Part shown: piece after piece, positions 16,220 through 25,600 of the stretch
How the letters are laid out: every line of letters starts with the position of its first letter
Position numbering within the stretch: the first letter of the stretch is position 1
Assembly (NCBI RefSeq): GCF_003967535.1
Contig: NZ_BIFR01000002.1
Coordinates: forward strand, 1,240,001-1,304,000
DNA length: 64,000 bases
Reading direction: 5' to 3'
Source: Tengunoibacter tsumagoiensis
GTDB lineage: Bacteria > Chloroflexota > Ktedonobacteria > Ktedonobacterales > Ktedonobacteraceae
Notes under the pieces: model-generated
Seen by the model: the letters and a program-made list of their open reading frames with translations, nothing else
What the model was told of the DNA's origin: nothing
Databases searched by the model: none
Made by a program: the position numbers and the translations under genes

Positions 16220-16696
16220 ATGAAAAGTGCAGTACTCACTATCGGAAGGACTTTTTCAGTAACATTTGAGCATGGAAAAGACTTCTTCTCCGAACTTCAA
16301 GATTTTTGTGTTCAGAACGATGTCAAACAAGGCTATATCCCTTTTTTCATAGCAGGTATGAGTGAGGTAGAGCTGGTGGGAACATGTGAAAAGGTTGAAG
16401 ATAAGAATGCTCCCATCTGGTCAAAAGTCTACCTGGAGAATGTAGAGGCAGTTGGAGCTGGGACCATTGCCTTTGATGAAGAGGCAGGACTGATCTCGCC
16501 TCATATTCATGTCTCAATCGGTCGCAAAACTGATTCTGCCAGAGCTTACATGAGCCATCTGTTAGGAGCAAAGGTATTATTTCTAACAGAGATGGTTTTC
16601 GTTGAAGTCTTAGCGCCCGATTTTCGACGCATTAAAAACGCATCGCTCTACAATGTTGGCCTCCTCTCATTTCTGAAGGATGGTAAGATCCAGTAG
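16220..16696 (+). CDS. PPC/DUF296 domain protein
   Basis: 158 residues. HIHVSIGR (~97-104) followed by AYMSHLLGAKV matches the conserved core of the PPC (DUF296) fold, known from plant AT-hook proteins and stand-alone bacterial homologues that form trimers. Length is typical of stand-alone bacterial members. The role in bacteria is not settled; a DNA-associated regulatory role is assumed by analogy. A GGGGGACCA / TGGTCTCCC hairpin (16715-16733) follows the stop. Confidence 0.72.
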   Translation: MKSAVLTIGRTFSVTFEHGKDFFSELQDFCVQNDVKQGYIPFFIAGMSEVELVGTCEKVEDKNAPIWSKVYLENVEAVGAGTIAFDEEAGLISPHIHVSIGRKTDSARAYMSHLLGAKVLFLTEMVFVEVLAPDFRRIKNASLYNVGLLSFLKDGKIQ

Positions 16697-16828
16697 CGAG
16701 CGTTTGTATAATCAGGGGGACCACTGGTCTCCCAGCAGCGTTAGAGGTATGTTTTTATTAACTTTAGATGACCCATATTTGGACTGGTGAGTGTTGAGGA
16801 CGTTTGGCATGCGATCTCACAACGCTAA

Positions 16829-18073
16829 TCAAATCTGCTCATTCTTATGTGTTGCTTGCCACTGTTCCATTCTTCTTCGGTGAAGGATGTAGAAGCCTAG
16901 AGCACCGATAAGCAGGAAAACAGCAGTACAACAGACTCCATTCCATCCGGCAATACTCCATGCCAGGACGCCTAGTAAGGAACCGATAGATCCTCCGATG
17001 TAATAGAGAATGGAGTATGCGGCATTCAGGCGGCTTCGCTCTTTTTGATTTAATTGCGACATTCTAACCTGGCAAGCAACATTGTTCACCTGTACCCCCA
17101 GATCCAGGAAAACAACACCAAGGGCGAGCGTATTAAGATGGTTACCCGTCAACCAGACGAGGATGAAAGAGCAAAGTGCGATCAAAAGCGCTATACCGTT
17201 CATTCGGCGTGGCTTCTCTGGATCGATAAATTTGCCAATAAAAAAAGCTCCAAAAACCCCTGCGATGCCTGCAACCCCAAAGGACCCTATTGCAGCACTG
17301 TTATAGTGATACGGCGCTGTAGTGAGGAAAAAAGAGAGGGATACCCAGAGCATATTGAAGGCTGCAAAACCAAGGAAACCAAGGATGATTAATTCCTGTA
17401 ATACAGGCTCAGTTCGGACAAGGGTGGAGAGAGATCCCAGAAGTTGCGGATAACGCAAGCTATTCTTTTGAGAGGGGTCATCTGGCAGGAAGATCCTCAA
17501 GGAGAGTGCCAGGCTCAAGGTAAGCCCTGCTGCTATCCAATAAACGGCCCGCCATCCCAAACGCACTGCGATAAAGCCGCTCACCATCCGAGCTGCGAGC
17601 ATCCCTATCAGGAGACCCCCCATTATTACTCCTACAACGTGGACTCTCTTCTCATAAGGGGTGAGCTTTGAAGCAAATGGAATAATCACTGGGGGAACGA
17701 TACTTGTTAATCCAACACAAAAACTCCCTAAGGCGAGAAAGGGTATCGTTGGGGCTATTGCCATAGATGCCAGTGCACATGTGGCGAGGCAGAGTAAAAG
17801 AACAATGAGCAGGCGCTGATTCCTGTTATCTCCCAAAGGCACAATAAAAAGCAATCCGACGGCATAGCCAATCTGGCTCACCATGGGGATGAAACCGATC
17901 TGATCAATAGAACCGCCAAAGCTCTGCTGCATCTCGACTAGAAGGGGTTGAATATAGTAAAGATTGGCGATTCCAATACCGCAGGCGACAGTCATCATGA
18001 AGATCAACGGATATGTAAGCTGGCCAGAGAGTTCTTCCTCTGTCTTGATGGCTCCTTCAACGTGCTTACTCAT
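16829..18073 (-). CDS. MFS transporter
   Basis: About 414 residues from the ATG at 18073 (GAAGGAG upstream); an in-frame ATG at 18121 would add 16 residues. Around twelve hydrophobic spans. Near the N-terminus is [12 protein letters not shown], a sequence typical of a branch of drug/proton antiporter-like MFS permeases; the loop after span 2 contains LGDNRNQR. Predicted role: proton-driven efflux of a small molecule; substrate unknown. It stands alone and has a perfect 12-bp inverted repeat in its leader. Confidence 0.85.
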
Positions 18074-18125
18074 TGTGCATGATGCTCCTTCATTTCCTGG
18101 CGTCCCTCGTGTTTCTTGCATGTAC

Positions 18126-18162
18126 CTTACTTTGCTTAAAGATCACCCCCAAGCAAAGTAAG
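18126..18162 (-). promoter_or_regulatory. 12-bp inverted repeat in MFS leader
   Basis: CTTACTTTGCTT (18126-18137) and AAGCAAAGTAAG (18151-18162) are perfect inverted arms separated by 13 nt, immediately upstream of the MFS gene. It could be a dimeric repressor operator or an RNA hairpin in the 5' leader. Confidence 0.55.
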
Positions 18163-18365
18163 ATAGTACGATTTGTGCGCCGCTCTCAATGTATCGAGAT
18201 ACTCCCTCGGACTGCCGCTGCTTCCATTGCGACGATTCCCTGCACTTTCTATTATAGGGTTCCTACAGGAGACATCACTATGGATACTATGGCTAATACA
18301 TTTTGCGTTCTATGGAAGGAATGAGCTCTTCTCTTCATAAGCAAGCAATGAGGTACGTAGCTGTG

Positions 18366-19208
18366 TTATTCAAACAGTTTTTCCTGGTTGGAGGCGCTTT
18401 TCTTTGTGCTGAGCTTCTTTTTCTTCACACGGCGGCGTTCTTCTACCATCGCTCTAATAGAGGCGGCTGAGGGCATATCTTCCGGCATAGGTGCCTGAAT
18501 AGCTTCAATAGCTTTGCGCACCTGGTCTCCCACAAAGAAGTGTGTTTGTGAAGCTTCATCCAGCCCTTCGACCTCATCTCGTACTATTTTTGCGCTGGTC
18601 TGTGTATTCTTAAAATCTATGGCGGAAAGCTCTTCAGCTCCGATGCGATCCAGGTAATCTTCCTTTTCAGGAATTCCTTTTTTCTCTTTCAACTCTTGAA
18701 GGGTATGGCGATGTAATCCGAGATAGCCTGCATCAATAAAAATGCCGAAGGTCTCTGACTGCACACCGGCATTCTGGGCCGTTTCCCCGAGCTGCTTGTA
18801 GCTCTCGCTCACTTTGAGCCGCATCTCTAAGCGCTGTTCTTGCTCTTTTCGTAGCTGGTGTATCTCTAATGTGCGGGTTGAAAGTGCAAAGTAGAGTTGC
18901 GCTGCTGCTATCTCGGGCTTGCGTGGATTCCCATTTTGGGCGACGATGTAACAAGCCAGTCTACTTAAAGCATAATCTTTAAGCTCACGTTCAGCACTTG
19001 ATCCGAGTTGGACCATTTTCCCGCTGGCGGGAAAATGGTCTTCTGCATTTTGTCCAGTCTGCTGGAGAGCGATAATGGCCTTTTGAATGGTCGCATCAAA
19101 ATGTTCCCACCGTTGGTAACCGAGGAGTGGTGCTAGTTGACGAGCTGACCAGTATTCAACGCCATGGACATTTAGCTGCTTGATCGAGTCGAAGTCAGGA
19201 GATCCCAT
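18366..19208 (-). CDS. dinD: DinD-like DNA-damage-inducible protein
   Basis: 280 residues from the second of two adjacent ATGs (19208), better spaced from GGAGGG. The N-terminal ~110 residues look like a BRO-N domain (YWSARQLAPLLGYQRWEHFDATI). FIDAGYLGLHR and the C-terminal half match the architecture I know for DinD, an SOS-induced protein that in E. coli inhibits RecA filament activity. It ends in a basic tail. No LexA box could be identified by eye. It lies alone between the MFS gene and a membrane operon. Confidence 0.82.
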   Translation of the reverse strand: MGSPDFDSIKQLNVHGVEYWSARQLAPLLGYQRWEHFDATIQKAIIALQQTGQNAEDHFPASGKMVQLGSSAERELKDYALSRLACYIVAQNGNPRKPEIAAAQLYFALSTRTLEIHQLRKEQEQRLEMRLKVSESYKQLGETAQNAGVQSETFGIFIDAGYLGLHRHTLQELKEKKGIPEKEDYLDRIGAEELSAIDFKNTQTSAKIVRDEVEGLDEASQTHFFVGDQVRKAIEAIQAPMPEDMPSAASIRAMVEERRRVKKKKLSTKKSASNQEKLFE

Positions 19209-19453
19209 CATTCCCTCCAGATTCCTTATGAACTCAAATTTCTACACTTACCACATTATATAGTTCAATTTGTGCTAAATTCCATAAAAAGCGCATTAAA
19301 AATATTCCTCCTATTTACTCTATTCAAGCATTCATGCATGTAACTTCAAAGACGTGAATGTAAAAATGATGGCTAAAAAAAGCCTGGCTGGGGCGTTGCT
19401 CTTGTTTTATTGGGCGTGATCCTATCTTCTTTCTACAAAGGCTGGTGGTGATC

Positions 19454-20458
19454 CTACTTCTGTTGCGAGGCTAACTTTGCGACTTCTTCTTGTTCTCTTC
19501 TATTCAGGGCTTCGAGGTGACCTATACGCTCAATAAGAGGAGGAATACTTTGATCTACCTGGTGGTCTCGTTGGATTTCGGCGAGCATTCGTCTAAGTTG
19601 GTGTTCAAGCGCGGGGCCCTGTCCCAGATACACTGCGAACTCGTCAGCTTTATGAATCTTCACAGTTTTTATCCGCTGGGTATCTATTCTCTCTGTGTTA
19701 AGAATGGCCTGCTTCCGCACGGTCACGAGCCAGAGGAAGTTTCCTGTCAAAGCAAGAAACAAAGGGAAGGGCAAAGGGCCCGGGTACTCGTCCAGTTCTG
19801 TCCAATCTGGCTCGTCAGTATTATAAGCTGCGAGATGATGAGCCAGGAATGGGAGCAAAGCTTCAATACGTTCTGGAGTCAGATATTCCTCAGGAAGGAT
19901 AAGGTCGGTACCATGTCGCCATGCGAGCGCGACTCCTTTCCCATAATAAAAACTTCTGGGCGTTTTCAGGTGAATAAGAGGAGGATCATAACGCCGTAAG
20001 GCTTTTCGATAGTGTTGGTAACACTTCTCAATCAGAAGATCCTTTTGTTCGCCTTCCCACGCGGCAGCCAGGGGTGTCTTTGATGTGGATGGTGGCGTAG
20101 AAGAAATGATCCGGCTCCCAGAGGAATACTCATACCGAGTCTCCTGCGGTCGTCGAGAATTCTCTTGTTTAGGTCTACCTATTGACCAGTAATAGGCCAG
20201 ATAGTAATAGAGGAGCCAGACAAGACCAGACAGTATATGAGGATGCTGTAAGTAACTCCAGAATACTGGTGCTGTGTTTACATGAAGCCACCAGGGAAAT
20301 GATCGCCATCCCCATTGTAGCCATGCAAGAATCCATGATGGGACGCATACGCCAAAAAGAAATGACAAAAGCCCACCACAGAAGCGGGCAGACGCTAATT
20401 GATACAGCTCTATCGTCAGAGGTCTGGGTGTTTGCATTCGATGATGCTCCTTGTTCAT
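19454..20458 (-). CDS. Membrane protein with degenerate M48-peptidase-like segment
   Basis: 334 residues. The ATG at 20458 overlaps the upstream stop (ATGA), though a better ribosome site (AAGGAG) favours the ATG at 20437, seven codons later. Three hydrophobic spans occupy the first ~90 residues and another lies near 225-245. The segment FLAHHLAAYNTDEPDW resembles the HExxH region of membrane M48 peptidases but lacks the glutamate, so catalysis is doubtful. Last gene of a three-gene run with a Replic_Relax-like protein, suggesting plasmid transfer or maintenance. Confidence 0.6.
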   Translation of the reverse strand: MNKEHHRMQTPRPLTIELYQLASARFCGGLLSFLFGVCVPSWILAWLQWGWRSFPWWLHVNTAPVFWSYLQHPHILSGLVWLLYYYLAYYWSIGRPKQENSRRPQETRYEYSSGSRIISSTPPSTSKTPLAAAWEGEQKDLLIEKCYQHYRKALRRYDPPLIHLKTPRSFYYGKGVALAWRHGTDLILPEEYLTPERIEALLPFLAHHLAAYNTDEPDWTELDEYPGPLPFPLFLALTGNFLWLVTVRKQAILNTERIDTQRIKTVKIHKADEFAVYLGQGPALEHQLRRMLAEIQRDHQVDQSIPPLIERIGHLEALNRREQEEVAKLASQQK

Positions 20459-21339
20459 AATTCTCGTATAGAACCTTCACCCTCATCCCAGTTATGGCCC
20501 TTCTTAGGAGCTATATCTGTTTCGGGTTCTGACGGAACAGTCTTTTCTGCAATGGAAAGAGATACAGCCTGCTCTACAGGTGCAACATCCAATAATTTCG
20601 CTTGCTCCTGGAGCCATTGATCGCGTTGAAGCGTTTGTTTCTCTTCCTCTCTGCGATTTAATTCTTGCATGGCAGCGATCTTTACAGGGTTTGTATCGGG
20701 TATCTGACTCCAATCAATCTGCTCCCACAAGCTCTTTTTCTCGGCAGTAGCTGGCGGCAAAGCCTTTTGTTGAGACTGTTTGCGGGGAGCTCGAGGCTTT
20801 TTAGCGGAAGATTGCAACGGAGTAGAGAGTTTTGCTACTTGCTCAGATTGCTGAGAGAGGTCGGTCGCATTCTTCAATGTTGTCAGCTCTTCATCCGTCA
20901 GAATACGTCGGGCTATCCATGTAGTATTGGGTTGGATCTTTTCCCAGATACAGGCCACTACTGGGGCCAAAGGCAGACAGAGACACCAGCGATAGCTCAG
21001 ATTCCCTAAGGTAGGTGGAAAAAGGGACCCTGTCCCCAGGATAGCCAGTATCGATAGATGCAGCCAGCTTGCACTCTCTTGAAAAAGGTTGGACCAGAAA
21101 GTAGAGAGCGGCTGGAAGAAGATGAAGAGAGGCGCATACCAGAGGAGCGAAATGAATGCTTCTCGGTAGATTCGGAACCAGCGTTTCTCAGCATTCCAGA
21201 GGGGTCCAGCTGCTCCTCTCTGAAGATTGCGCCCACGAACGAGGACAGGTCCAACAAGATAGAAGAGACACACCAGCAATACCCAGATAGCAACCCTCTT
21301 GAGAGTCAGTGCATCTCTTCGTACAAAGAGATATCTCAT
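20455..21339 (-). CDS. Membrane protein of the Replic_Relax operon
   Basis: 294 residues. Three or four hydrophobic spans in the first ~135 residues (VAIWVLLVCLFYLVGPVLV, FISLLWYAPLFIFF, LCLPLAPVVACIW), then a long hydrophilic, lysine/glutamine-rich tail. Its start overlaps the upstream stop and its stop overlaps the downstream start, both ATGA. No known family recognised; it may anchor transfer or replication proteins at the membrane. Confidence 0.6.
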   Translation of the reverse strand: MRYLFVRRDALTLKRVAIWVLLVCLFYLVGPVLVRGRNLQRGAAGPLWNAEKRWFRIYREAFISLLWYAPLFIFFQPLSTFWSNLFQESASWLHLSILAILGTGSLFPPTLGNLSYRWCLCLPLAPVVACIWEKIQPNTTWIARRILTDEELTTLKNATDLSQQSEQVAKLSTPLQSSAKKPRAPRKQSQQKALPPATAEKKSLWEQIDWSQIPDTNPVKIAAMQELNRREEEKQTLQRDQWLQEQAKLLDVAPVEQAVSLSIAEKTVPSEPETDIAPKKGHNWDEGEGSIREL

Positions 21340-22229
21340 CCTATCTCCTGCCCTTTCTCTTCGAGAAGAAAGATTCGCAGTCGCTTACGCTCCTCATCCG
21401 TCTGTAGGTACGCTCGGCGGGCCGTAACCAGAGCATCATACACTTCCTTTTTGCCGCAGTAATACCAGGCAAAGTCATAGTTGTTCAGCAATGAGGGCAA
21501 GATATGCTCACCAAGCCGATCAAATTTCTTTTGCGTCAACTCTATCTCAATTGCCACATGCTGGCCAGGAGCTAGAGGAACCTCTTCTATCAGGGATCCA
21601 TTGCGAATGATGGGAAACATCCCCTCTTCGAGCAGCTCCATCACGCCATCAGGCCGGTGAGGGATTTTGACACCTCCTTCTTTTATCTGGTGGGCTTCAA
21701 TCGCCCGTTCACTGATCCACCGATGTGCTGGCGCATGAGAACCTCCGTTGGCGAGGAAGAGACGACGTTTTGTGATGTGATACGTATGAGAGGTTAGCGT
21801 CAGCCGATTGCGGTCTTCTGGGAATGGGAGCTCATTCCAATCTAAGCCCAGGTTGAGCAACCCACTCTGTGTGATGCGTAGCCAGGGAGGCTCATGTGAC
21901 CAGGGTTGCCAGACATCCACAAACCCCATCTTGTTCTGCCAGCGTCTGGCTAACTCGGCAACTGCATGAATGCGTTTGCGCCGATCCTGAGGCCAATGCA
22001 GATGACTCCGCCTCCCCCCATGAAGAGGTGCACCTTCTTCAGAAGAGTGTGGAATCTCAGTTGCGGGAGAGAGATCAGGTGCAAGGAACTGTCCGAGCTG
22101 ATCAAAGCAGACAAATTTTTGCTGGGCGACAAAAAGAAGAGCCTTATGATCACGGGAGGTATATTTATAGCTTCCCTTGTCTGAACGGTGTTTTTCATCA
22201 GCAGGATAAAGTGGGCGTCTCATAGGCAT
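21336..22229 (-). CDS. Replication-relaxation (Replic_Relax) family protein
   Basis: 297 residues from the ATG at 22229 (GAAAGGAAACGG upstream). The N-terminus reads as a winged helix (SRDHKALLFVAQQKFVCFDQL). The C-terminal half has HRPDGVMEL and, further on, VAIEIELTQK, a D...ExExxxK arrangement like PD-(D/E)XK nuclease folds and typical of the Replic_Relax family found on conjugative plasmids and ICEs. The family is linked to plasmid replication or mobilisation, though its biochemistry is not settled. It heads a three-gene coupled operon with two membrane proteins. Confidence 0.72.
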   Translation of the reverse strand: MPMRRPLYPADEKHRSDKGSYKYTSRDHKALLFVAQQKFVCFDQLGQFLAPDLSPATEIPHSSEEGAPLHGGRRSHLHWPQDRRKRIHAVAELARRWQNKMGFVDVWQPWSHEPPWLRITQSGLLNLGLDWNELPFPEDRNRLTLTSHTYHITKRRLFLANGGSHAPAHRWISERAIEAHQIKEGGVKIPHRPDGVMELLEEGMFPIIRNGSLIEEVPLAPGQHVAIEIELTQKKFDRLGEHILPSLLNNYDFAWYYCGKKEVYDALVTARRAYLQTDEERKRLRIFLLEEKGQEIG

Positions 22230-22329
22230 GAAGAACCGTTTCCTTTCACAATAAAAAGCCAACCTGAAGTATAGCTCAGATTGGCAGGAGAAGAAATGTG
22301 AGCGGGTGTTTAGGCCAAAAGGCATACCT

Positions 22330-22670
22330 GCACCCTACAGATACTGTCATGCAACGTCATGCAGAAACGTGCACTTTTCTAGTAGATGCAGATTCTTTCA
22401 TATGTCTGAATGGGTCTTGAGAGGCTCCCAAGGCGGAGTAAGAAGATTACTATACATAATATTACTCATATATCTCTGTTTCATACTCCCTCTGGAGAGT
22501 ACTTGGTCAATGTTCAGTGAGAGATAGGAGTGATCACATCAGCCCATCACCAATTTGATCATAGAGTAATCCCTGTAAGAGACTCAGCACCTTTTCATGG
22601 AGATATCAATAATTTTGAACCGACACGCTTCTGATACATATAGCTACCCGAAAACAAAAGTTAGCCTTTG
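22330..22670. other. Gene-free stretch
   Basis: AT-rich spacer between the Replic_Relax operon and the caspase-STAND gene. No credible coding sequence, hairpin terminator or repeat seen. Confidence 0.5.
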
Positions 22671-25600
22671 CTAAGGACGAAGGAGCTCATCTACCTCTGC
22701 AAAAATTTCAAAGAAACGTGTCCCCAACCAGGGATATTTCTGGATCAGCCCGGATGCTAGAGGAAGAAGCATTAACGTATCACTCCTTGTCTCTGCCAAC
22801 AACCAGTTCCTTTGTATTAAATCAACTGCGATTTCCCACTTTTGCACCTCACATAATCCCTGTGTTATCCCTTTCAAGGGATGCACTCGAGATCTGAGTA
22901 TGTCTATCCCTCGTGCTACATCTAGAGCTTCCTCCCACATCTTCAAGGCGTGCTCCCACTTTTGCACTCCACTGAATCCTTTCGCTATCGCACTCAAGGC
23001 TATGGCTCGCCATTCAGGCTCCCTTATCTCTCGTGCTACATCTTGGGCATATGCCCACTCCTGCGCCTCGCTCAAACTATTCACTATCTCCGTTAAGGCA
23101 CTGGCTCGAGACTCAGGCACCTCTATCTCTCGTGCCACCCCCAAGGCTTCTCTCCACACTTCCTGGGCATGATCCCATCTATCCACGCCACTAAGCACCT
23201 CCGCTATCACACTCAAGGCACTGGCTCGAGACCAAGGCACCTCTATCTCTCGTGCCACCCCCAAGGCTTCTCTCCACACTTCCTGGGCATGATCCCATCT
23301 ATCCACGCCACTAAGCACCTCCGCTATCACACTCAAGGCACTGGCTCGAGACTCAGGCACCTCTATCTCTCGTGCCACCCCCAAGGCTTCTCTCCACACT
23401 TCCTGGGCATGATCCCATCTATCCACGCCACTAAGCACCTCCGCTATCACACTCAAGGCACTGGCTCGAGACTCAGGCACCTCTATCTCTCGTGCCACCC
23501 CCAGGGCCCGTTCCCACTCCTGTGCTCCACTGAGGTCCACTGCAATCGCACTTAAGGCACTGGCTCGAGACTCAGACTCCTCTATCTCTCGTGCCACCCC
23601 CAATGCCCGTTCCCACTCCTGTGCTCTACTGAGTCCCTCTGCTATCGCATTCAAGGCACTGGCTCGAAAATCAGGCACCTCTATCTCTTGTGACACCTCC
23701 AGGGCTCGCTCCCACTCCTGTGCTCTACTGAGTCCTTCTGTTATCTCACTTAAGGCACTGTCTCGAAACTCAGGCACCTCTATCTCTCGTGTCATCTCCA
23801 GGGCCCGCTCCCACTCCTGTGCTCCGTTGAGCCCCTTTGCTATCACACTCAAGGCTTTAGGTCGCAATAAAGGCTCGTCTATCCCTCGTACCGCCGCCTG
23901 TGCTTTTCGCCATAGCTTCAGGGCTCGCTCCCACTCTTGTGCTTTACTGAATCCCTCTGCTATCGCACTCAAGGCACTGGCTCGAAACTCAGGCACCTCT
24001 ATCTCTTGTGACACCTCCAGAGCCCGCTCCCACTCTTGTGCTTTACTGAATCCCTCTGCTATCGCACTCAAGGCACTGTCTCGAAACCCAGGCCCCTCTA
24101 TCTCTCGTGCCATCTCCAGGGCCCGCTCCCACGCCTGCGCTCTGCTGAGTCCCTTTGCTATCGCACTCAAGGCACTGTCTCGAAACCCAGGCCCCTTTAT
24201 CTCTTGTGGCAGTTCCAGGGCCCGCTCCCACTCCCCCACCCTACTGAGTTCCTCTGCTATCGCACTCAAGGCACTGGCTCGAGACCAAGGCCCCTCTATC
24301 TCTCGTGCCACCCCCAGGGCTCGCTCCCACTCCCCCACCCTACTGAGTTCCTCTGCTATCGCACTCAAGGCTACTGCCCGCAACACAGGCTCCACTATCT
24401 CTCGTGCGATCTCCAGAGCTCGATCCCACTCCTGTGTTCTACTGAGTGCCTTGACTATCGTACTCAAGGCACTGGCTCGATCCCAAGGATCTTCTATCTC
24501 TTGTGGCAGTTCCAGGGCACACTCCCACTCCTGTGCTCTACTGAGTCCCTCTGCTATCGCACTCAAGGCACTGGCTCGACCCCAGGGATCCTCTATCCTT
24601 CGTGCTACCCTCAGGGCTTCTCTCCACATATCCAGGGCCCGCTCCATCTCTTGCACCTCACTGAGTCCCTTCGCTATCTCAATTAAGACCTCACATCGGG
24701 ACTTCGACACCTCTATCTCTCGTGCCAGCCTCTGCGCTGTCCTCCACAGCTCCTGTACCCGCTCCCACTCCTGCATCCCACAGAGTCCCTTCGCTATCTT
24801 CATCAAGGACTTAACTCGAACTGAAGGCACTGCTATGTCAGAGGCAATACTTATTGCTCTCAACAGTATTCTTTCTCGCTCTTGTCGTTTCTGCTGCTTG
24901 TGGTAATGCTGAACTAGCATGATCAAGAGACTTACGCGTCTCTCATCATCTGTCAAGAGCTCTATCCATCCAAGAATCTCGTTTTCATGATTGAGGGCTA
25001 ACCCAACCTGAAACAGGCTATCGGGATAGCTATCAACCTGACTCCGCAGGCTGCCCCGCAACAATGTGTATTTCCAGAGCCGAGGGAGGGACGCGATCTC
25101 CTGATAATGCATGTGGCCATAGTTGATGGCGGCCTTCTTACCCAGGTCCAGATCCTGAATATAGGAGCGATTAGTGATGTCATATTGCTCTTTGGCGCGT
25201 CCGTAACTTCCTTCATCCAGGATATGAAAGAGTTTGTCATACTGACAGGCAGAGAAGAGGTGCTTGATGTAGTGGTTGCGCGCATAGATGCGCCTGGCTT
25301 GTTCTTTGGGATCAGGACTGTCCTCCCAGATCAGGGGTTCACACCAGTTCACCATCTTGTCGTGATAGCCTTCTTCTTCGTCGGTGGCAAAGACATAGTC
25401 TTTTTCCGAGTTGGCTTCGTCCTGGCGCAGGTACTCTTGCAATTTGAGATGAAAAATGGTGTAGTGACGCTGGCCGTTGTCGCGGATGAACCCACCCAGC
25501 CGCGTGATGCCACCTCGTAGACGATCATCTTCCAGATGCAGAATCTGTCGTATCTGCCATAAGGTGAGAGGCTGGCGAGCGACCAAGAGGAGCCCAAGCA

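Noticed and set aside
23101..23504. CRISPR-like tandem repeats
   Set aside because: The 120-bp units are contiguous, have no unique spacers, and code in frame for protein repeats.
22900..24906. Long plus-strand frames opposite the caspase-STAND gene, with repeated peptide patterns
   Set aside because: They are reverse-strand images of the helical repeats; no ribosome sites and no domain resemblance.
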